From Ancylostoma caninum (taxonomy: Eukaryota; Nematoda; Chromadorea; Rhabditida; Ancylostomatidae): 64,000 nt of DNA. Under the pieces are notes generated by a model. That model ran no database searches, had not been told where the DNA came from, and was given only the letters and a program-made list of their open reading frames with translations. Location of the stretch: the NCBI GenBank assembly GCA_037903475.1, contig JBAJFG010000615.1, positions 310,001 through 374,000 on the forward strand, in the 5' to 3' direction. The first letter of the stretch is position 1. Each line of letters opens with the position of its first letter. A program made the translations under genes and the position numbers. Below, one piece after another: positions 23,881 to 37,799 of the stretch.

Positions 23881-25370
23881 CGAATATGTATCAAAATAAT
23901 ATGTTTCTGTCAGAATTCCTTCTGAAGACCTGACCAGTGTCGTGTTTCTTTTAGGGAATATTAGGTTCCACATATCACAAGGTGAGGCATGTTCCCCTTC
24001 GACTTTTCCGCCCGCGTTCCTAATATGGTAAATCTTGTGCGAAGAACTTCCTGGCCGGGGATCTGCTTTCCAGGGCGATCTTCACGATTATGTTTCTGAT
24101 TTTCATGACGATCGTAATCTGAGATAATTGAGTAGTTTTCTAGTTATTCGGCCGATACGGTGAACAAACGCGCTCAAGCGTGCACAGATGCCAAGAAGAT
24201 CTGGCGCAAATCCGCCTGTCTCCAATCGACTGAAGGACGTATTTATGTACGAATCGCGTCGTGTGCTACAGTGTTCTCGTTTTTCAACAGTGTTCTCGAA
24301 AAAAGCTCCTGTCCGGGAGAGGTCGGCTTAGACAGGAGATTTTGCAGTACTTGATGAGAAACGTTTTAGCCGATTGCCTAGGGGGAGATTGCTTAAGTGG
24401 AAATCGCCGAGGATTCGTCAAGTAACTGTGGGAACAAGCAGATTACTAAGCACAAACAGGCTTAGCTTTGACTGGCTTCGTGCGTCTGCAGTTCCACGAA
24501 GAAAGTATCACTGGAAACGATGGGAATTCGAAGAGCGAAAGCTAGTAATTTCGAGCCCTCTTCTTGGGCCCCATGGATAAGTAAGGGTCTGCGAGGTGTG
24601 CCCGAGGTTTACTGCGGAGACAGAAAATTCTGTAAAAAACGTCTTTGAGTCATTTCTCCCGAGAATTGACTGTGTTATTCGATATGGCTGAAAAGGGCAT
24701 CAAGGCAGAACATAACGCGTTTTGGAGAGGAAGAACGCAATAAACAGCAGAACCTTTAGTCATTCACCATAACTCCTAAGCATCATTTGAGACTTACAAT
24801 ATCTTCGACGGATCCTACCTGCACCTAGGGTCTGAAGGAAGGTCATCATTCAGTGCTCATTATTGGAGTTTGCTAAATATGTATAAAGCGGAGGTTTTCC
24901 TCTGATGTTGAAAAAAGTATGGGACACAGTCCCTGGAAGAGAGGATATGCATCGTTATGGAAAACAAACAAAGAAAAGCATGAGCTGTACGATCACTTCT
25001 TTGATAAAATCGGTGCCATTTCCTACAAGATACGCCATTCTAATATTTCATTGCAGTATATTAATTTTATTTAGTATATCTTCCTTCTTACAAATCAGCC
25101 GATTTTTGTTTCAACCGTTTGCGATTAGTTGCAGCAGATTTTTACTTTGACTTTTTAGTCTCAACTATTTTTTCCAAGCTTTTTTTACCCAAAAATGAAG
25201 GACAAACTACCGTTAGGCATTATTGATTATGGCATCCAGATTCCCGCGTTACGGCTAGACGAAATCGAAGTACTGATGCGGATTTAATTTTTGGACATTA
25301 AAACATTACCATGTAGCCACGGCCTTACTCTACAACAAGTATAAGATCTAGTATATAAGATCTAGTATGC
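23881..25370. other. Unassigned sequence
   Basis: No gene is supported. An isolated frame at 24160-24354 (+) is protein-like in its first half but has no splice context or recognised motif. A 14-bp direct repeat (ATAAGATCTAGTAT, twice in a row) lies at about 25341-25368, next to the following MITE. Confidence 0.45.
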
Positions 25371-25598
25371 TTAGGACCAAATAAAAGTGGAATAACTCAA
25401 TTTATTTAATTATATTCATCCAGGACTAGATTCGAATAAGCCAAATGTTCAAAAAAGAGATATGTAGATGTGAACGCCTGCTTATCATTCTTGAAGGACT
25501 GTATCGCTCCCTCCTTTCAAAAATCCAGACTATAAACTTAATCGAATTTTTAAATTTCGAATAAATCGGTAGGTATCTAATGCATTATTTGGTCCTAA
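25371..25598. repeat. 228-bp MITE with perfect 14-bp TIRs
   Basis: TTAGGACCAAATAA at 25371-25384 is exactly inverted as TTATTTGGTCCTAA at 25585-25598. The interior is AT-rich without ORFs. No obvious target duplication survives. Family unknown. Confidence 0.65.
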
Positions 25599-26862
25599 CT
25601 GTAAGATCTACATTCAACAACAACCGCTGTAGTACAGTGTTGACCGCTTTCTTTAACTGCAACAGCACCAAACAGTACCATCGGTAAGTGGATTGTACTA
25701 CATTAATTTTGGGAGTTATTCTTCAAATTGGTGTCCAGATATTTACTGGAAGCTGGTCAGCAGCTCTGTTCTCATGATTTTTTTTGTTCCTTATGGTTAA
25801 GTTTTAGGTTTCACAAAGAACCAATTTCATCGCGAAGGCAATAACTAAGCTTTTGGAAGAAGAATATAAGCACATACAGTCATATTACAGAGATTCAGAA
25901 AGGAAAATATAATAACTAAGGGATTTTTGGAGTTTTTTTTATAGGGAGATCCTATGTCAGATGCTTTAATAGCAGTTACGGTGACAGACGGCACTGTGGA
26001 GCCCAGAAGAACGGCATTTCCTTCAAGAAGTCTGTTAGCTGGTTATGGAATAGAAATGTACAAAGAACTTTGAAAAGTATTGATGTGCAGGATTTACCAG
26101 GCAGAAAATAAGTTAATCGTTTGCTTCAAGAGTAAAAGCCCTGCTAGTATACTGCAGAACTCTTTGGGCTCTAAAGGGAGCACCACATATTTTGCCAAAT
26201 TTTCATTCATACACCTGAATTAGCGCTGTTCTAATTTTCTTCTAAGAGAACTGAGTCCACCACGATGAAGTTTTTCTAGGAAAAATGTTTTGAGCCGGAC
26301 TGTGTCCAAATCAAACAAGACCGCATCCGAACGGTCATATCAATTTCAATCAAGCCCGTCAACAATAGGTCCCATACAGCGTTCTCAAGAGTGCTGCGGC
26401 TACGGTAGCTAGGCAGTAGTGGCGTTTTTTGCCGGCATCTGATCTGCCGAACAAAGCCGCTTCGAGAGTCGGCTTTGAGTTTCGTTATTTTGTGATTGCA
26501 GTGCGGCTCTATGCTCCGGCTGTATTGAACTTCTCTGGTAAACAATCGAACAATCGAAGCTAGTTTCGCCTGATGCTAATCCAACGGTTACACAGCGACC
26601 GAAACGGGCTACCGTAGTCGCGGCAGTAGGGGGCGCCTTGAGGACCGGCTTTTGACACGATTTGCGTGCTGGTGCCACTTAATCACATAGGATTATCATC
26701 AGCGGGGATTCTTCGTCATCATTCAGTCCAATCGACGACCCGGGAAGTTTCTGAGGACTGCGGAAAGAATCGCGGGCTCTGCAGTATTGGTGTGGGACGA
26801 GATGGACTGACTAAAACTCTCTTTATTACATATGCGATTGACATGGACACGGATACACACGA
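25599..26862. other. Unassigned sequence downstream of the homeobox gene
   Basis: This lies 3' of the homeobox gene (minus strand). A GC-richer patch at about 26400-26680 has overlapping minus-strand frames of 89 codons without ATG starts, domains or splice partners. CTACGGTAG and CTACCGTAG phrases there suggest another decayed repeat. No gene is called. Confidence 0.4.
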
Positions 26863-29464
26863 CTATTGTGGCGGCGACGTCTTCTTGAGTGGCGACGGCG
26901 ACGTCCGCGACTCGTTCGCCTCCGCAGGCGGCGGCTCAATCTTCGCCCGCTTCGGTCGCGACGAGTCGTCCTCGTCGCTGAGGTCGCAGTCGCTCTCGTC
27001 GGACGCGGCGATTTTCGTCGCGCCTTCCTTTCCCGTCTCTCGTTTTTGCTTACGTTCTTTAGCGCGGCGATTCTTGAACCATACCTACAAGAGAACCCAA
27101 TCAGACATACGGTCAACGGGCGACGACGATTAGATTTGTGAGGTGAAGAAATCAGCTCTGCTTTAACGCTTCAGTGGAGACTCACGGAAGCTTTATCGAG
27201 GTGTTCAAGACGTTCACGGAGACTAGGATGAGAGTTCTATGCTGTTGCAGGTGAAAATGCGACAAAACGGGGAACGGGGGGGGGGAGGACATTCCTCCAA
27301 AATTTGAATGAGCCGAAGATAAATTCCATGCAGATGTGAAGGGTACACTTCTTCATTTCTATGAAAGAATTTTGCGTCATCTCCTGGGAAGTGCTTTGGA
27401 AGATGAGATTTACCCCCAAATTCCTGCACTCCACCGCTGCTTAGTTTAGAAGAGTTTGCGGAAAGAGCATATTATGGGTGAAATAATATGTCTCTTGCAT
27501 AAGTTTCTGGAGATTAGGAACTCTGTTGTTGGAAGGTGGAGCTGTAATCTCACAATCTCACATATTCTTAATTTAAGTGAGAGATGGTTTAGGAAAATAC
27601 TATTTGCTTCTCTAGAAATTCAAGGTAGATTTGGACTCCTGTATGGAAACATGGATTAGAAAGACATGTGGGATCAGTGGAACGCGGATTACGCACATTT
27701 CTACGAAATCAACAAAATGCTGGGGTTCCACAAGATAAGGTAAGCACATTGCTTGGAAGAACTAATTCTGGCCAAATTCTGGGATTCTTTCCAAAGTAAA
27801 GCGGATTGTTCTAGAAATTACACGCAAAATCTTGGCGTATTGCAGTTCCAAAAACAAATTCCGAGGAAAAGAAGGCTGGGAATGGTCAGATTCCGCTCCA
27901 ACGTTTCCAGGGAAGGAGTAATTTTCAAGCGACGCTAGAGCATAGCGGATCCACAAAGCTTGAGCCAACCACAAATGATTTCTATCAAAATTACTGGTGA
28001 AATGAAAATTTTCATGCAAATCTCTTAGCGTTTCATCGTCATAAAATCGCGAAGGATGGGTGAAGAACACGATATTCGCTTCAAATGCTATGGAAAAGAA
28101 CGAGACAAGGTCAAGAGCTCAAACTTTTCTGAGTTTCTAAAGCCTTTTTGCACAGAGTAGCTCGAAACAGAGTGACAAAACAGAAAAACTCCAGCAGAAG
28201 GAAACCTCAACAGTAAAAAAGCGCAAAACACCAACCTCGACCCGTTCCTCCTTCAGATCACACTGAATTGCTAATTTTTCACGAAGCGACACGTCGGGGT
28301 AGTGGGTTTCTGTGAAAGTGGCCTCCAGAACCTGGAACAGTTAGCATTACCCAGAACCATACCTTACACAGAGCCCAGAGCCAGTTTAGAGATCTAACCT
28401 GTAATTGCTCTTCAGAGAATATGGTACGATGCCTTCGTTTCCGCTTGCCACCAAAGTGGAACGAAGGCAGGAACGATGTCATGATTGGGGTTGGCACGAG
28501 CCCATGGTCTGAAGCAGTATGGATCACCAGAGACAGCGAGACCCATTTTTGGACGCTGTACGCTTTTTCAGTTGGGTAACCTTCGATTTGCCCCTCTCAT
28601 CGCCTCTTAGACAGAGGAAATGGAGTACACCGCGTGTGTAGTGGTGGTGTATCGCCCGCTGTGCGCATTGGCAAACAACGACCATTGTGGAGAGGCGATG
28701 CCAGTGAGCATCTCGTCTCCTACTGTATTACAGTGGTGGGAGATTAGGGGCAAACATCCCGATTACCCACCAGATATTCCCCTTAATTCTTAAGGGTTGC
28801 ACGGCCATAACTCCTCATTTTCAGGTTCCTTTCCAAATTATGAAAAGCTCAACAGCTGTTCGAACCATCAAAGTTCTCCTGAGGAACTCACAACTTTTTT
28901 AGGGTACTTCAAATACGATAAATCTGTCTTCAATGTAAGTACTCAGTTTAAATAACCGTGTTCACGTAGTTAACTTTAATCGAATTACGGTTTCAACTAA
29001 CAACGACGATACAACAAGAACAAAATAGGTTAAAAAGCACTAAATGCAATCTGCAAGACTCACGAAGGAATGGATACGCAGCAATTGGCCAGTGATTACT
29101 GGGATGGAACATTTCAGGAGTCATGGAGACGTGTGGCAACGGAAACGGCAAGCGTGCGGAGAGAATGTTCTCGATGGAGAAGTTATTGTTAAGGCCAGAA
29201 CTGAAACGGCGTCGTTAATTAACTACCCAAGAGAAAAAGAGGTGATTGTCCTTAAAACTGTGCAAAGCAAGTGCTTTCAGTGTTGTCGAAAGCAGGAAAA
29301 GAACAGCAAAAGAATAACTTTTTCAAGAAGATTCCAAATACGGAGCCATGGAAGGCCTAGTGTACGTTACAACCTTAAGGTTACCTGCTCGGTGTGGCCA
29401 TTGCTGTCATACAAGACCGAATCTGCTCTTGATTCGCCAAATAGTAAGGATAGGGCAACGACAT
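26863..29464 (-). CDS. ceh-45 (goosecoid-like): Goosecoid-class homeobox transcription factor
   Basis: Four exons fit in phase: 29385-29464 (starting [19 protein letters not shown]), 28399-28555, 28236-28331 and 26863-27084 (stop TAG), giving 184 residues. The homeodomain spans the last three exons. It begins [14 protein letters not shown], passes through [13 protein letters not shown], and ends in recognition helix [16 protein letters not shown]. The TIF..EQL start, YPDV turn and WFKNRR helix with lysine at position 50 are diagnostic of goosecoid, a nuclear repressor that binds bicoid-type sites. The C-terminal tail is acidic and then basic ([25 protein letters not shown]). The homeodomain exons are certain. 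Exon 1 and the weak acceptor before 28555 are less sure, and no eh1 repression motif was seen. It could lie in an unfound exon in the 0.8-kb first intron. The name ceh-45 follows the C. elegans goosecoid gene; orthology is inferred. Confidence 0.88.
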
Positions 29465-32400
29465 TTTGGAAGAGTGGACTACCGTCTTCCCGCGGCGGCC
29501 GTCCAGCCGCGCCCACCGCCGGCGCTAATTGGCTAGCTCCGCCCACTGGCGACAGCAAGTGGTCGGATCATCGGCGCCGCACTCCACCTCGTCCTCGTTA
29601 TTCCTCAAATCGCCTTTCAGGGTACAATGAAAAAAATCGGACTGAGTATTGGCAAATATTGCGCTATTCTGTGGTCTTTTGAAGGAATCTGGAAAGGCGC
29701 ACACTACTGAGGACTACTTAGTGAGGAAAACGCGATAAGTAGGAAGGCAAAGCGAGAAGGAGACTTGAAACTGAACAAAAGAGCAAAATGGAAGGAGACT
29801 AAATACTAAACATAAGGGAATGATGCCCTCGCCTGCTTGGGAGCATTTCCAAGACAAGGCCAGGAATTAAACCTTCAGGATCGTTGTTTGCTGTTGCGCG
29901 GCTGGGTGCTATGTTGGCGCAGAGGTGCGGGTCGAGCAAAGGTGTGGATATGTCCTTGCGCGAGTGCAGTGAAGCGGACACGGCGCAGATGATGATGAAC
30001 TCTGTTCGTCGCTCGAGATCCCTATGATAACTGCACATAATCACATCAAAAGGGCAAGTGGCACCGCATGAGGCCGAACTGCCGACTCGTTTCGTACTCC
30101 TATAATATAGCGAAGTCGAGGGAGTAATCGGAAACTTTTGTACGAAACGGAAATGGAGAACACGAGAAATAGCAGCTTTCAGCACTTTTCCTGGGAATTA
30201 GGTGGTAAGGGAGCCAAATGTTTTTGAGCTTACACTATCTTTCTCTGTCTACACTACCCTATTTTTTTCTTACTTACTTCCTTTCCTTCTTTCTTTCCGA
30301 TCCTTCCTCTTTCTTTCTATGTTTTCGTAGTGCGAATGCCAGGGAGATCAAAACATTTCCTTAGTAACCCTGTCGGAAACAAATAACAAGTGAGTCAGCT
30401 GTTTATTGGCGTGTTCAACACCAGTATGTTTGATGATACGCCTTTGACTCCTTAATATCTTTTCCACTAATCTCCCTCATATTTGTGTCTAGTTACACAG
30501 GAATATATTAGTTAATAATATATTAATGAATAGCGTATTGTATACGTATATTCGGTTTAGAATATTCAACGCTGTTTATGTCGAAAATTTGGATATTCAG
30601 GAGAGAAGGAGCGTCACAGGGAGACAAAGACAAAGAAACTGTTTCACTTTTCTTGATGTTCGAATTTTCGGAATGATTCCTTAATTGGTAGTGGCTGAAG
30701 GATTGAATTAATCGGGTTTTGTTCAGCCCTTCATATTGTACATTACATCTTCTACCATACCTTCCTCTCCTTATTGAATACTGTTGACACCGGTGTATGT
30801 AGCAGAATTTCGAAAAATTTTATGGAAAAAGAAGTTATCTGTCTACACTACCCTGAAATTGGCATACTGCTCACGATCTGCACACCTCACCTCCTTATGA
30901 GTACAGTCTGAGAGGACATTGAGAACACTGGCTTATAACCACTGCCAGCGAGGAGGGTAATTAAGGTGAGACAGTCTCAAAGCACAACCGTCGTCGGTAG
31001 ACTCCTAATTTGATTACCAATGCGATTGTCCCGCGCGACTAAACATCCATACAGTTTTTCTCGCTCGACGTTTAGAGTAGAAAATATCATAATCACTGTT
31101 AAGGAAAGGAGCATAAGGGACGAAGATGTAGGAGCAGCGAGTAGGATATCAATAGAAACGGGCACGTTATAATCCAAGGACTGAATTTAGCCAGAAGAAA
31201 GAAGCTAAGGATTTGCATATTTCTAATCTTACTGTTAGCAACTGCTTGCATTTGTATACATGACGCATATTTATTCAAGATGAAATAGCCAGTGATAAAA
31301 AAGAAAAGTTATACACAAACTCAATTATCTATTTTCAAACACCTGAAATTTCCTTTTCACGTGGAAAAAGGTGAAAGCGTCTAGAATGAGTCAACCAGAC
31401 ACTTTATTCAGGAAAATGTTCATCCGGAGTGAGTTTTGAACGCTCTGCTCCAGAATTTGAGAGAAAACAAGGATGTAAAGTGAGTGAATCTGGGTGAAAC
31501 ACCAGATTTAAAGATCTGAGCAACATTCACAATTCTCCTAACTAGTAACTTCCAGAAACTATGGGAAACCCGATCACGATCATACTAGAAGTGAACTTCT
31601 GTTTACGTGGTAACTGATTTTTTGATGTAAAAACTATCAACTGTTTGATCGGATCAGGGATATCACGAACAAAAAAGGTCTATGTTGTTAAGAAGTGAAA
31701 CGCTTGGAGAGGGAATAAAATAGGCGTAAATATGCGTGAATACCGTGGGATTGGTCGACTCTGCCCTTGCACTTACACTCGTACATTCAATGAGCTTGTA
31801 ATGTTTGAAATTAGTAGATACTTGCATCTTACTCAATACTTTCAAATGGTTTCTAAATCAGTTCAAGATTTTTGGCCCTTCCAGTCATGTTTTCGTATTT
31901 TCTTGAAGAGTCAGGAAGCAAACTCCTCCCAAGACTTCGAACTTCACCACAACTCCAGAGCCTGAGCACAGATGCTCTCTGGAGCAGTCCAGTTTCAGGA
32001 GCTGGCTGCAATTTCAACCGGATCCTGTGCGGTGCGGTGCCTTACGCCCACGCCAGTCTTGTTCTCGCTCGACGTTTCTCAGCCGCCGCGTTTGTCGAGG
32101 TGTTGATCCGCTGGTAGCTGTAGGCGTCTCATCCCGGACCACAATGGAGTTAAGTCGTTGTTTTGCTAATGCTATCGCAAACAAACGAGGTCGGAAGTGG
32201 GAGGCGCAGCGGGACGCGGTGCTGATCGCGCGCCGCTGAGTGACATACTTCCTCACCGGCGACGCTACTCGAAGGGTTACCGACCCCACGCAAGCCACGT
32301 CCTGAGACTGTGCCGACAGTGGCGCCGGAAGCACCACTGTGTGGGACGGCTTCGGGTCAGAGTCGCACTCCGAGGTTCGAGCTGGTCACCGGAGGTGGCG

Positions 32401-34985
32401 TGCAACATGAAAGGCTTGCAAGTCAAATAGTAAAGGAGTCGTACACTGAGCGACTGGTACAATGGTGTTTTTTCTCCTCACAACTAAACAGAAAGAGTAA
32501 TAACCTCTGTTGGAATATCGTCTTGAGATATGAGTGAAAAGACCAGGAAAAATATATGAACATATAGAATGTTCTCTTTTTGTGAAGCAAGAAAGATCTG
32601 CACATCGACGCAAACTTCAAATTCAAATCTAGTGACATCAGCTTCAAATTCAAAAATTAACATGTAAGTCCAGAAATTAACGAAATATTGAGGCCTATAT
32701 GTTCACGCGATTGCTCGCCCGTGGGAAGACGAAACTAAAAATAGATTATGACTCCAAAACAGAATAAATTGACACCTATACATACATTACATTTTCAAGT
32801 GATCAAAATAGCACCTTTTTTGGAGACGAGTTGATCACAAGAGCAGATGCATAATTTTAAAAAAATGCAAATTCTGAGAAAATTCCTAAAATGTTGATTA
32901 CAATGGGTATGGGCATACAAGATATTTACTGATCTCTGTGGATCGAGAGCTCACTCTGTGAAAGAAAAAGTATGTCCCAATTAGAAGAGACGACAGCGGA
33001 CTTCAAATATAGTGCTGAGGTTTAGCTCAAATGTTTCCAAATAATTTTGGAATCCTTAATATGAGTCTTTTTTGCCCTTCTCTCCTACACTGTTGCTTCA
33101 ACTCCTCCAGTGGAAAGAAACAAAAATTCGGTGGGCAATATTCCATAAGAACACATATTTCCCAAATCGAGGTAAATACCAACTGCTTTTCACTGCGAAT
33201 ATCGTTGTTTACCTCCACCCGTCTAATCGTAATGGGGCATTCTGAAATTTTGTACCACTCAAATTCAGAAATCGCGGCATTTGCACCTACCGTGCGTGCC
33301 TGGACGTGCCGCCTGTTTCCGTTTATTAGTTTTTTTAAATGTATTTCTGATCATGCCTTTTTTCATGTCGGACGTAAGCCAAACAAAACTGATTTGACAC
33401 TGCCTTTCCCATTTATGGATTCTGATAGTGTTCAGTGCATAAAAATCTTGTATCTGATGATATCATATCCAGGACATCATCTAAATACAAGGCTTGAAGA
33501 CCTGCATAGTCTTACAATTAGTTGATCTCCAGAAAACACATGAATTTCTACTATATGTTCTCGTGGCTACTGTTTTAGCAAAGCTCTGGTCCTGAAATTG
33601 TACTCCATGCGTTTTGAGCAAGGCTCAGCCTTCATTTCCCCAAGACCAAATTTTCTGCGAACTTAACATAAAAATCTAGAAAGGAAATCAATGGAAATTT
33701 ACGGAGCACTTCTACAACCCCACAAATTCATTTGTTAACGAAGATAGCTTGTACATTTGTAGTTGTCAGTTAAGCTGACGCAAGCGGCAGCTTGGACGGA
33801 CTGGTTCACCGTATCTCTTTCCGTTTGATCAATGTTGGAGAATCGAAAAGATATAAAGCTAATAGATGCTAATAGATATCGGGTTCCACTACGTAATTGG
33901 GAGAAATTTGTGAAGAAGAGTCTCCCTTACACCGTTCGTTGTGGAGTTTCAAGGCTTCTTCCCGAAATGTCGTGAATTCGAGCAACACTTCTTCGCCACA
34001 GCGGCATAAGTTTGGAGAAGTTGGATCGTTTAAGAGAAATACAGTTGCGGAAACTAGGTATACGGCTTCAAGCTTGACTCAGAAGCTATGCTTCCACCTA
34101 GAATGCCGATACGGAAATAGTTATTCAGTATTTGTGTGAAATCCTTGTACTTTTTTCCCATTTCCTCATCATTTCTGTTCACTTTTTCGTTTTTCTTTCA
34201 ATATTTCCATTCCCCACAGATATGTAAAGTGATCTTGACGGGAAGAAATGCTTCGGTTTGTATGTAACATTATTTTCGTATGGTTAATCACGATGAAGCC
34301 TTTTTACGGTATGTGCAAAATTTACAATACTACTCCTACTTGATTTTTGCAAAAAAAAGCGCTCGAGATAAAAATTTCAAAAACTTTGTCAGCCATTCAA
34401 TTCGCCGTAATGCGAGATTCCACATGTTCCAAAAAAATTAATTCTCTCTTTTCCGGAAGTTGTGAAGGAACAACTTCTTTTTTTTGTTGCAAAAATTGAG
34501 AGCAATGCTGGAAGCACATGGGCGCTCCTAATGCAAGTAGTAGTGCTATTCTCTTTTCCTAAGCGGACTACGTGATCTAATCGATTTCAGGACACTATTC
34601 CAGCTCCTACTCGGCGTATAGTTATGGAATGAGGATTTTTGGCTGATAAACATTCTCATTTTGGGAAAATGAGATTTTTTTTTGCTTTAATTATTCTTCA
34701 TTCGCAGTTTGTTAGCTACGTTTGCCCATTCAGAGTAACTCTGAAGTTATTTCGGCTGGAGAGGATCTTTTCTTTTGCGATCCATTCATCGGAAAAATGT
34801 TCAACATTTTCGAAAAAAAAAACAAAAAAAAACTGGAACATTCTATGTTCATACACATGATAGATGTTCTGCTGCCGATCCGAAGAGATGAAGTTTGGTT
34901 TGTCTGATTAGTGACCAAGGTCGTTATCGTTAACGTGGCAGACAGTCTTTACAGTCGAGCCATCACTGCGAAGCAGTCCACAGTC
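29465..34985. other. Upstream region of the homeobox gene and unassigned sequence
   Basis: 29465-29600 is GC-rich and just upstream of the putative homeobox start codon, so it may contain its promoter. The long plus-strand frame 29044-29682 is antisense to the first exon and is not annotated. A GC-rich patch at 32000-32430 has open frames on both strands without clear exons. The 164-codon frame at 33031-33525 (+) has no recognisable motif and sits in AT-rich DNA. I see no supported gene. Confidence 0.4.
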
Positions 34986-35246
34986 GGAAACCTAGAAACC
35001 ATGTTTTTATAGGAATGCATAGGTTTTGCATGGGATTGAGAAAATCGTGAGTTTCTCGCGGATTCTGTAACACCATCGGATTTGGAGACGTATGGGTACT
35101 GCATGGGTATGCATAGGTTTTTCATGGATCTTACCATTGCCGGTGCAGAACTATTGATTTTAAAAGACTGTGTTTTGCACGAGCAATGTCTCAATCGCTG
35201 GATTTGCATTCTTCAATCTCATGCAAAACACGGTTCCTAGGTTTCC
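34986..35246. repeat. 261-bp MITE with 22-bp TIRs
   Basis: GGAAACCTAGAAACCATGTT at 34986 is inverted as AACACGGTTCCTAGGTTTCC ending at 35246, with two mismatches. Inside, a phrase ATGCATAGGTTTT.. occurs twice (about 35017 and 35108) as a direct repeat. No ORF. Family not recognised. Confidence 0.7.
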
Positions 35247-37799
35247 TGAGATTAACGTAATCTCCTCTACTTCCGAATAACTCGTGCGCCACTTTCACAA
35301 CTCTGCTGTGAGGTCCCTGTGAACTGCAGGTCAAGTCCAGGCAATTAACACCTGCACTTGACACTGCTTGCTAGCAAGCGCTAACCAATGAACGGAGTGG
35401 ACAAACTGTGAGCAGCTGACGTTATCGTAATCCGCCGTCTTCACACCTGGTCCTGCATAAAAGGGCGGACGCCCGAAACCATATGCCGACTAGTTAATCT
35501 CATAATTGTTTGCACACTCAAATATTATCTCCACTAAGCGTAAGCGTGTTTGAGGTGAAGAGGTGACGTCGACCGGAAGAGAAGGAGGAAATGACCGCTC
35601 ATTGGATACATTTGTTCATTTCTTATTTATTTACACCCTTAGGGAGTCCTACACCACTGCAAAAGAAAACCAAGACGAAGGTGAAGGCCATAGAAAAGTA
35701 AAATCAAAACAACAATGATCTTAAAACCTAATATGGTAAAAACAATAATGGGATCTTGTTTGATTTTTCGTTTCCATTAGAGAGAAAATCCTTATATGTA
35801 TAACTGATATCATACGTTATGTTTGCCGGCGACTTGCTAGTAATTACACATGCAACTAGAATGCTCAAGAGAATATGAAAGAGAGGTAGAAGACCTACTG
35901 TTTTGCACACTAGCAAGTTTCAGGGCTCGAACTAGACCGGACGTGTGGCTTCCTTGGCGCCCCCGAGTCTAAGACCCTTTCGTCAGCAGTTCCCGAGGAG
36001 ACTTCAAAATGGGTTATAATCTACTGACATATGAGGATATTGAGAATATAAAAAGAAGGGGAGTCCAAATAAAGATAATTGGAAAAGTCCGAGCGGTTAT
36101 GCCCAGAACGTAAGTGGTTGCAAAAGTGCCATGTTGGACACTGCGTTGCTGGAATGAAAAAAAGGTCCAACACAGAGCATACTTTGTGGTTTTACATCGC
36201 TGTAAAACATAAAGGTTCGAGAATTGATTAACAGGAGCCGTTTTGCTTGATCAACAACGCAACAAAACGATAAACTGATGGAAAAGAACCTCAATTTCTT
36301 GTATGACATATCTTTGAAGGCCCAGAATTCCATATCGCTTAGTGATACTATATTATTGGAATTCTCTTATGGTCCTTTTCTTGTCATCCCACTGCATCGT
36401 ACAAAATAGCACCATTAATACCAGAGATGTCGTGATTCCACCGTTATCCCTTATCAGCACAACAACGTTTAGACACGCAAGATTTGCAGCCCTTCAAAAA
36501 TGTGCAAGAACTTCACCTACAGAGTGATCCAACGTGTCAAAGCCCTGGTAAGAAAACACATTAGATTCATCCAAGGAAAATGTTATTTCTCAGGAACTCC
36601 GGCCAAAATCGAGAACTGGGTCTGGTAGGCCTACGCCGATGAGCCGTTTCCCACAAATCTTGCTTGAAACCAACATTTTAGAGCCGCCAACGAGAGTAAC
36701 CGCGAGAAAACAATTGAAGAGAAGCTCCTAAGATTAAAACAAGTGTCATCGAGCCGTGGAGCCAGCAGGAAAGTCCGTGAATGGTGCTAGCTAAACTTTT
36801 CGAATCGTCAACTTCAATCGGTGGCTTACCAACTCTATCGGCTTCCGCTCATCGGATTACTCCATCTGGGTGATTCCTAAATCAGATGCATGCTGATGAC
36901 CACATATTAGCCCTGCTTTTCAAAAAACTTGACAACGATAATGACCACGACTTGCGTGCCGCACACAACACCTTCTCGGCAAGTCTCAAGGCTCTATATC
37001 AACAATGAGAGAGTAATAATGGAAATCAAAAGTAGGTTAGTGGTGCTGTAAAAGTAGTTGATATTCCCTCATAGAGATCTCTCCGGAATTACAGCTTCCT
37101 CGTCCAGGACGCTAGATTTATCAGTACCCATAATTTTGGGGCACCCTCTAGAATTTTCCATGGGTACAGCTGAACGCAGACTGCAGAATACACAACCACC
37201 GCGTTTATCAGACAGGTACAGTTAGGTCCTAGTACCGTTAGGAACGGAACACTGTACCCACAGCAGCCTCCAATTCTCTCACAGCAAATACTGCCGCTGA
37301 TCCTATAATGGTTTGTCAAGCGGCGCGCCATAATTACTACGTATAGCATCCAATTAATGCCTTTTCGGGATTTGCAACATTACGTTGAGAAATGATCAAT
37401 TGCTTCCAATTGATCATTTCCGGGAAGGATCATTTATTTAGAGTCCTAAAAACACCGGCAACTCCTACCTGAAAGCCAAGTCATAATAGAAGCTCTTCAT
37501 TTATGGATAAATTCAACAACGCAACATTTCGAGCAGGAACATCCATCTGACGCGATACGAAAACGCTTGGACCGTAAGACTAGACCAATACTTATTTCAA
37601 AATGTAGTCCTGAATCAAATAAAGGCCTAAATTGCACCACAATTTTAACACACGTGCCTCTAACTGTGATATATACATTTTTTTCTGAACAAAAATAGTT
37701 TCATACCGGTAATTGTGAATGACAAGTACATGAAGGACATCGAGATGAGCATAGCAGGATGAAGATATGAAATAAATAATAAAGCTACGTGATGAGTGC
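35247..37799. other. Unassigned sequence with a perfect hairpin
   Basis: No gene is supported. An isolated minus-strand frame at 37089-37349 is protein-like but has no recognised family. TTTATTTACACCCTTAGGGA near 35627 resembles a retroelement tail. A perfect stem-loop lies at 37390-37419 and is listed separately. Confidence 0.4.
37390..37419. repeat. Perfect 13-bp stem-loop
   Basis: AAATGATCAATTG, loop CTTC, then CAATTGATCATTT: a perfect 13-bp stem with a 4-nt loop. It lies about 380 bp beyond the 3' end of the zinc-finger gene. It may be a cruciform-forming palindrome or the footprint of a small transposon. No function can be assigned. Confidence 0.8.

Noticed and set aside
28605..28745. 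Open minus-strand stretch after acceptor-like AATACAG, as an extra goosecoid exon
   Set aside because: Its phase fits the first exon but its donor phase does not fit the homeodomain exon, and the peptide is not goosecoid-like.
29044..29682. 212-codon open frame (+)
   Set aside because: It overlaps the first homeobox exon on the opposite strand, has no recognisable domain and no splice or start context.
33031..33525. 164-codon open frame (+)
   Set aside because: It lies in AT-rich intergenic DNA and shows no family motif or splice partner. Such length can occur by chance in 64 kb of six frames.
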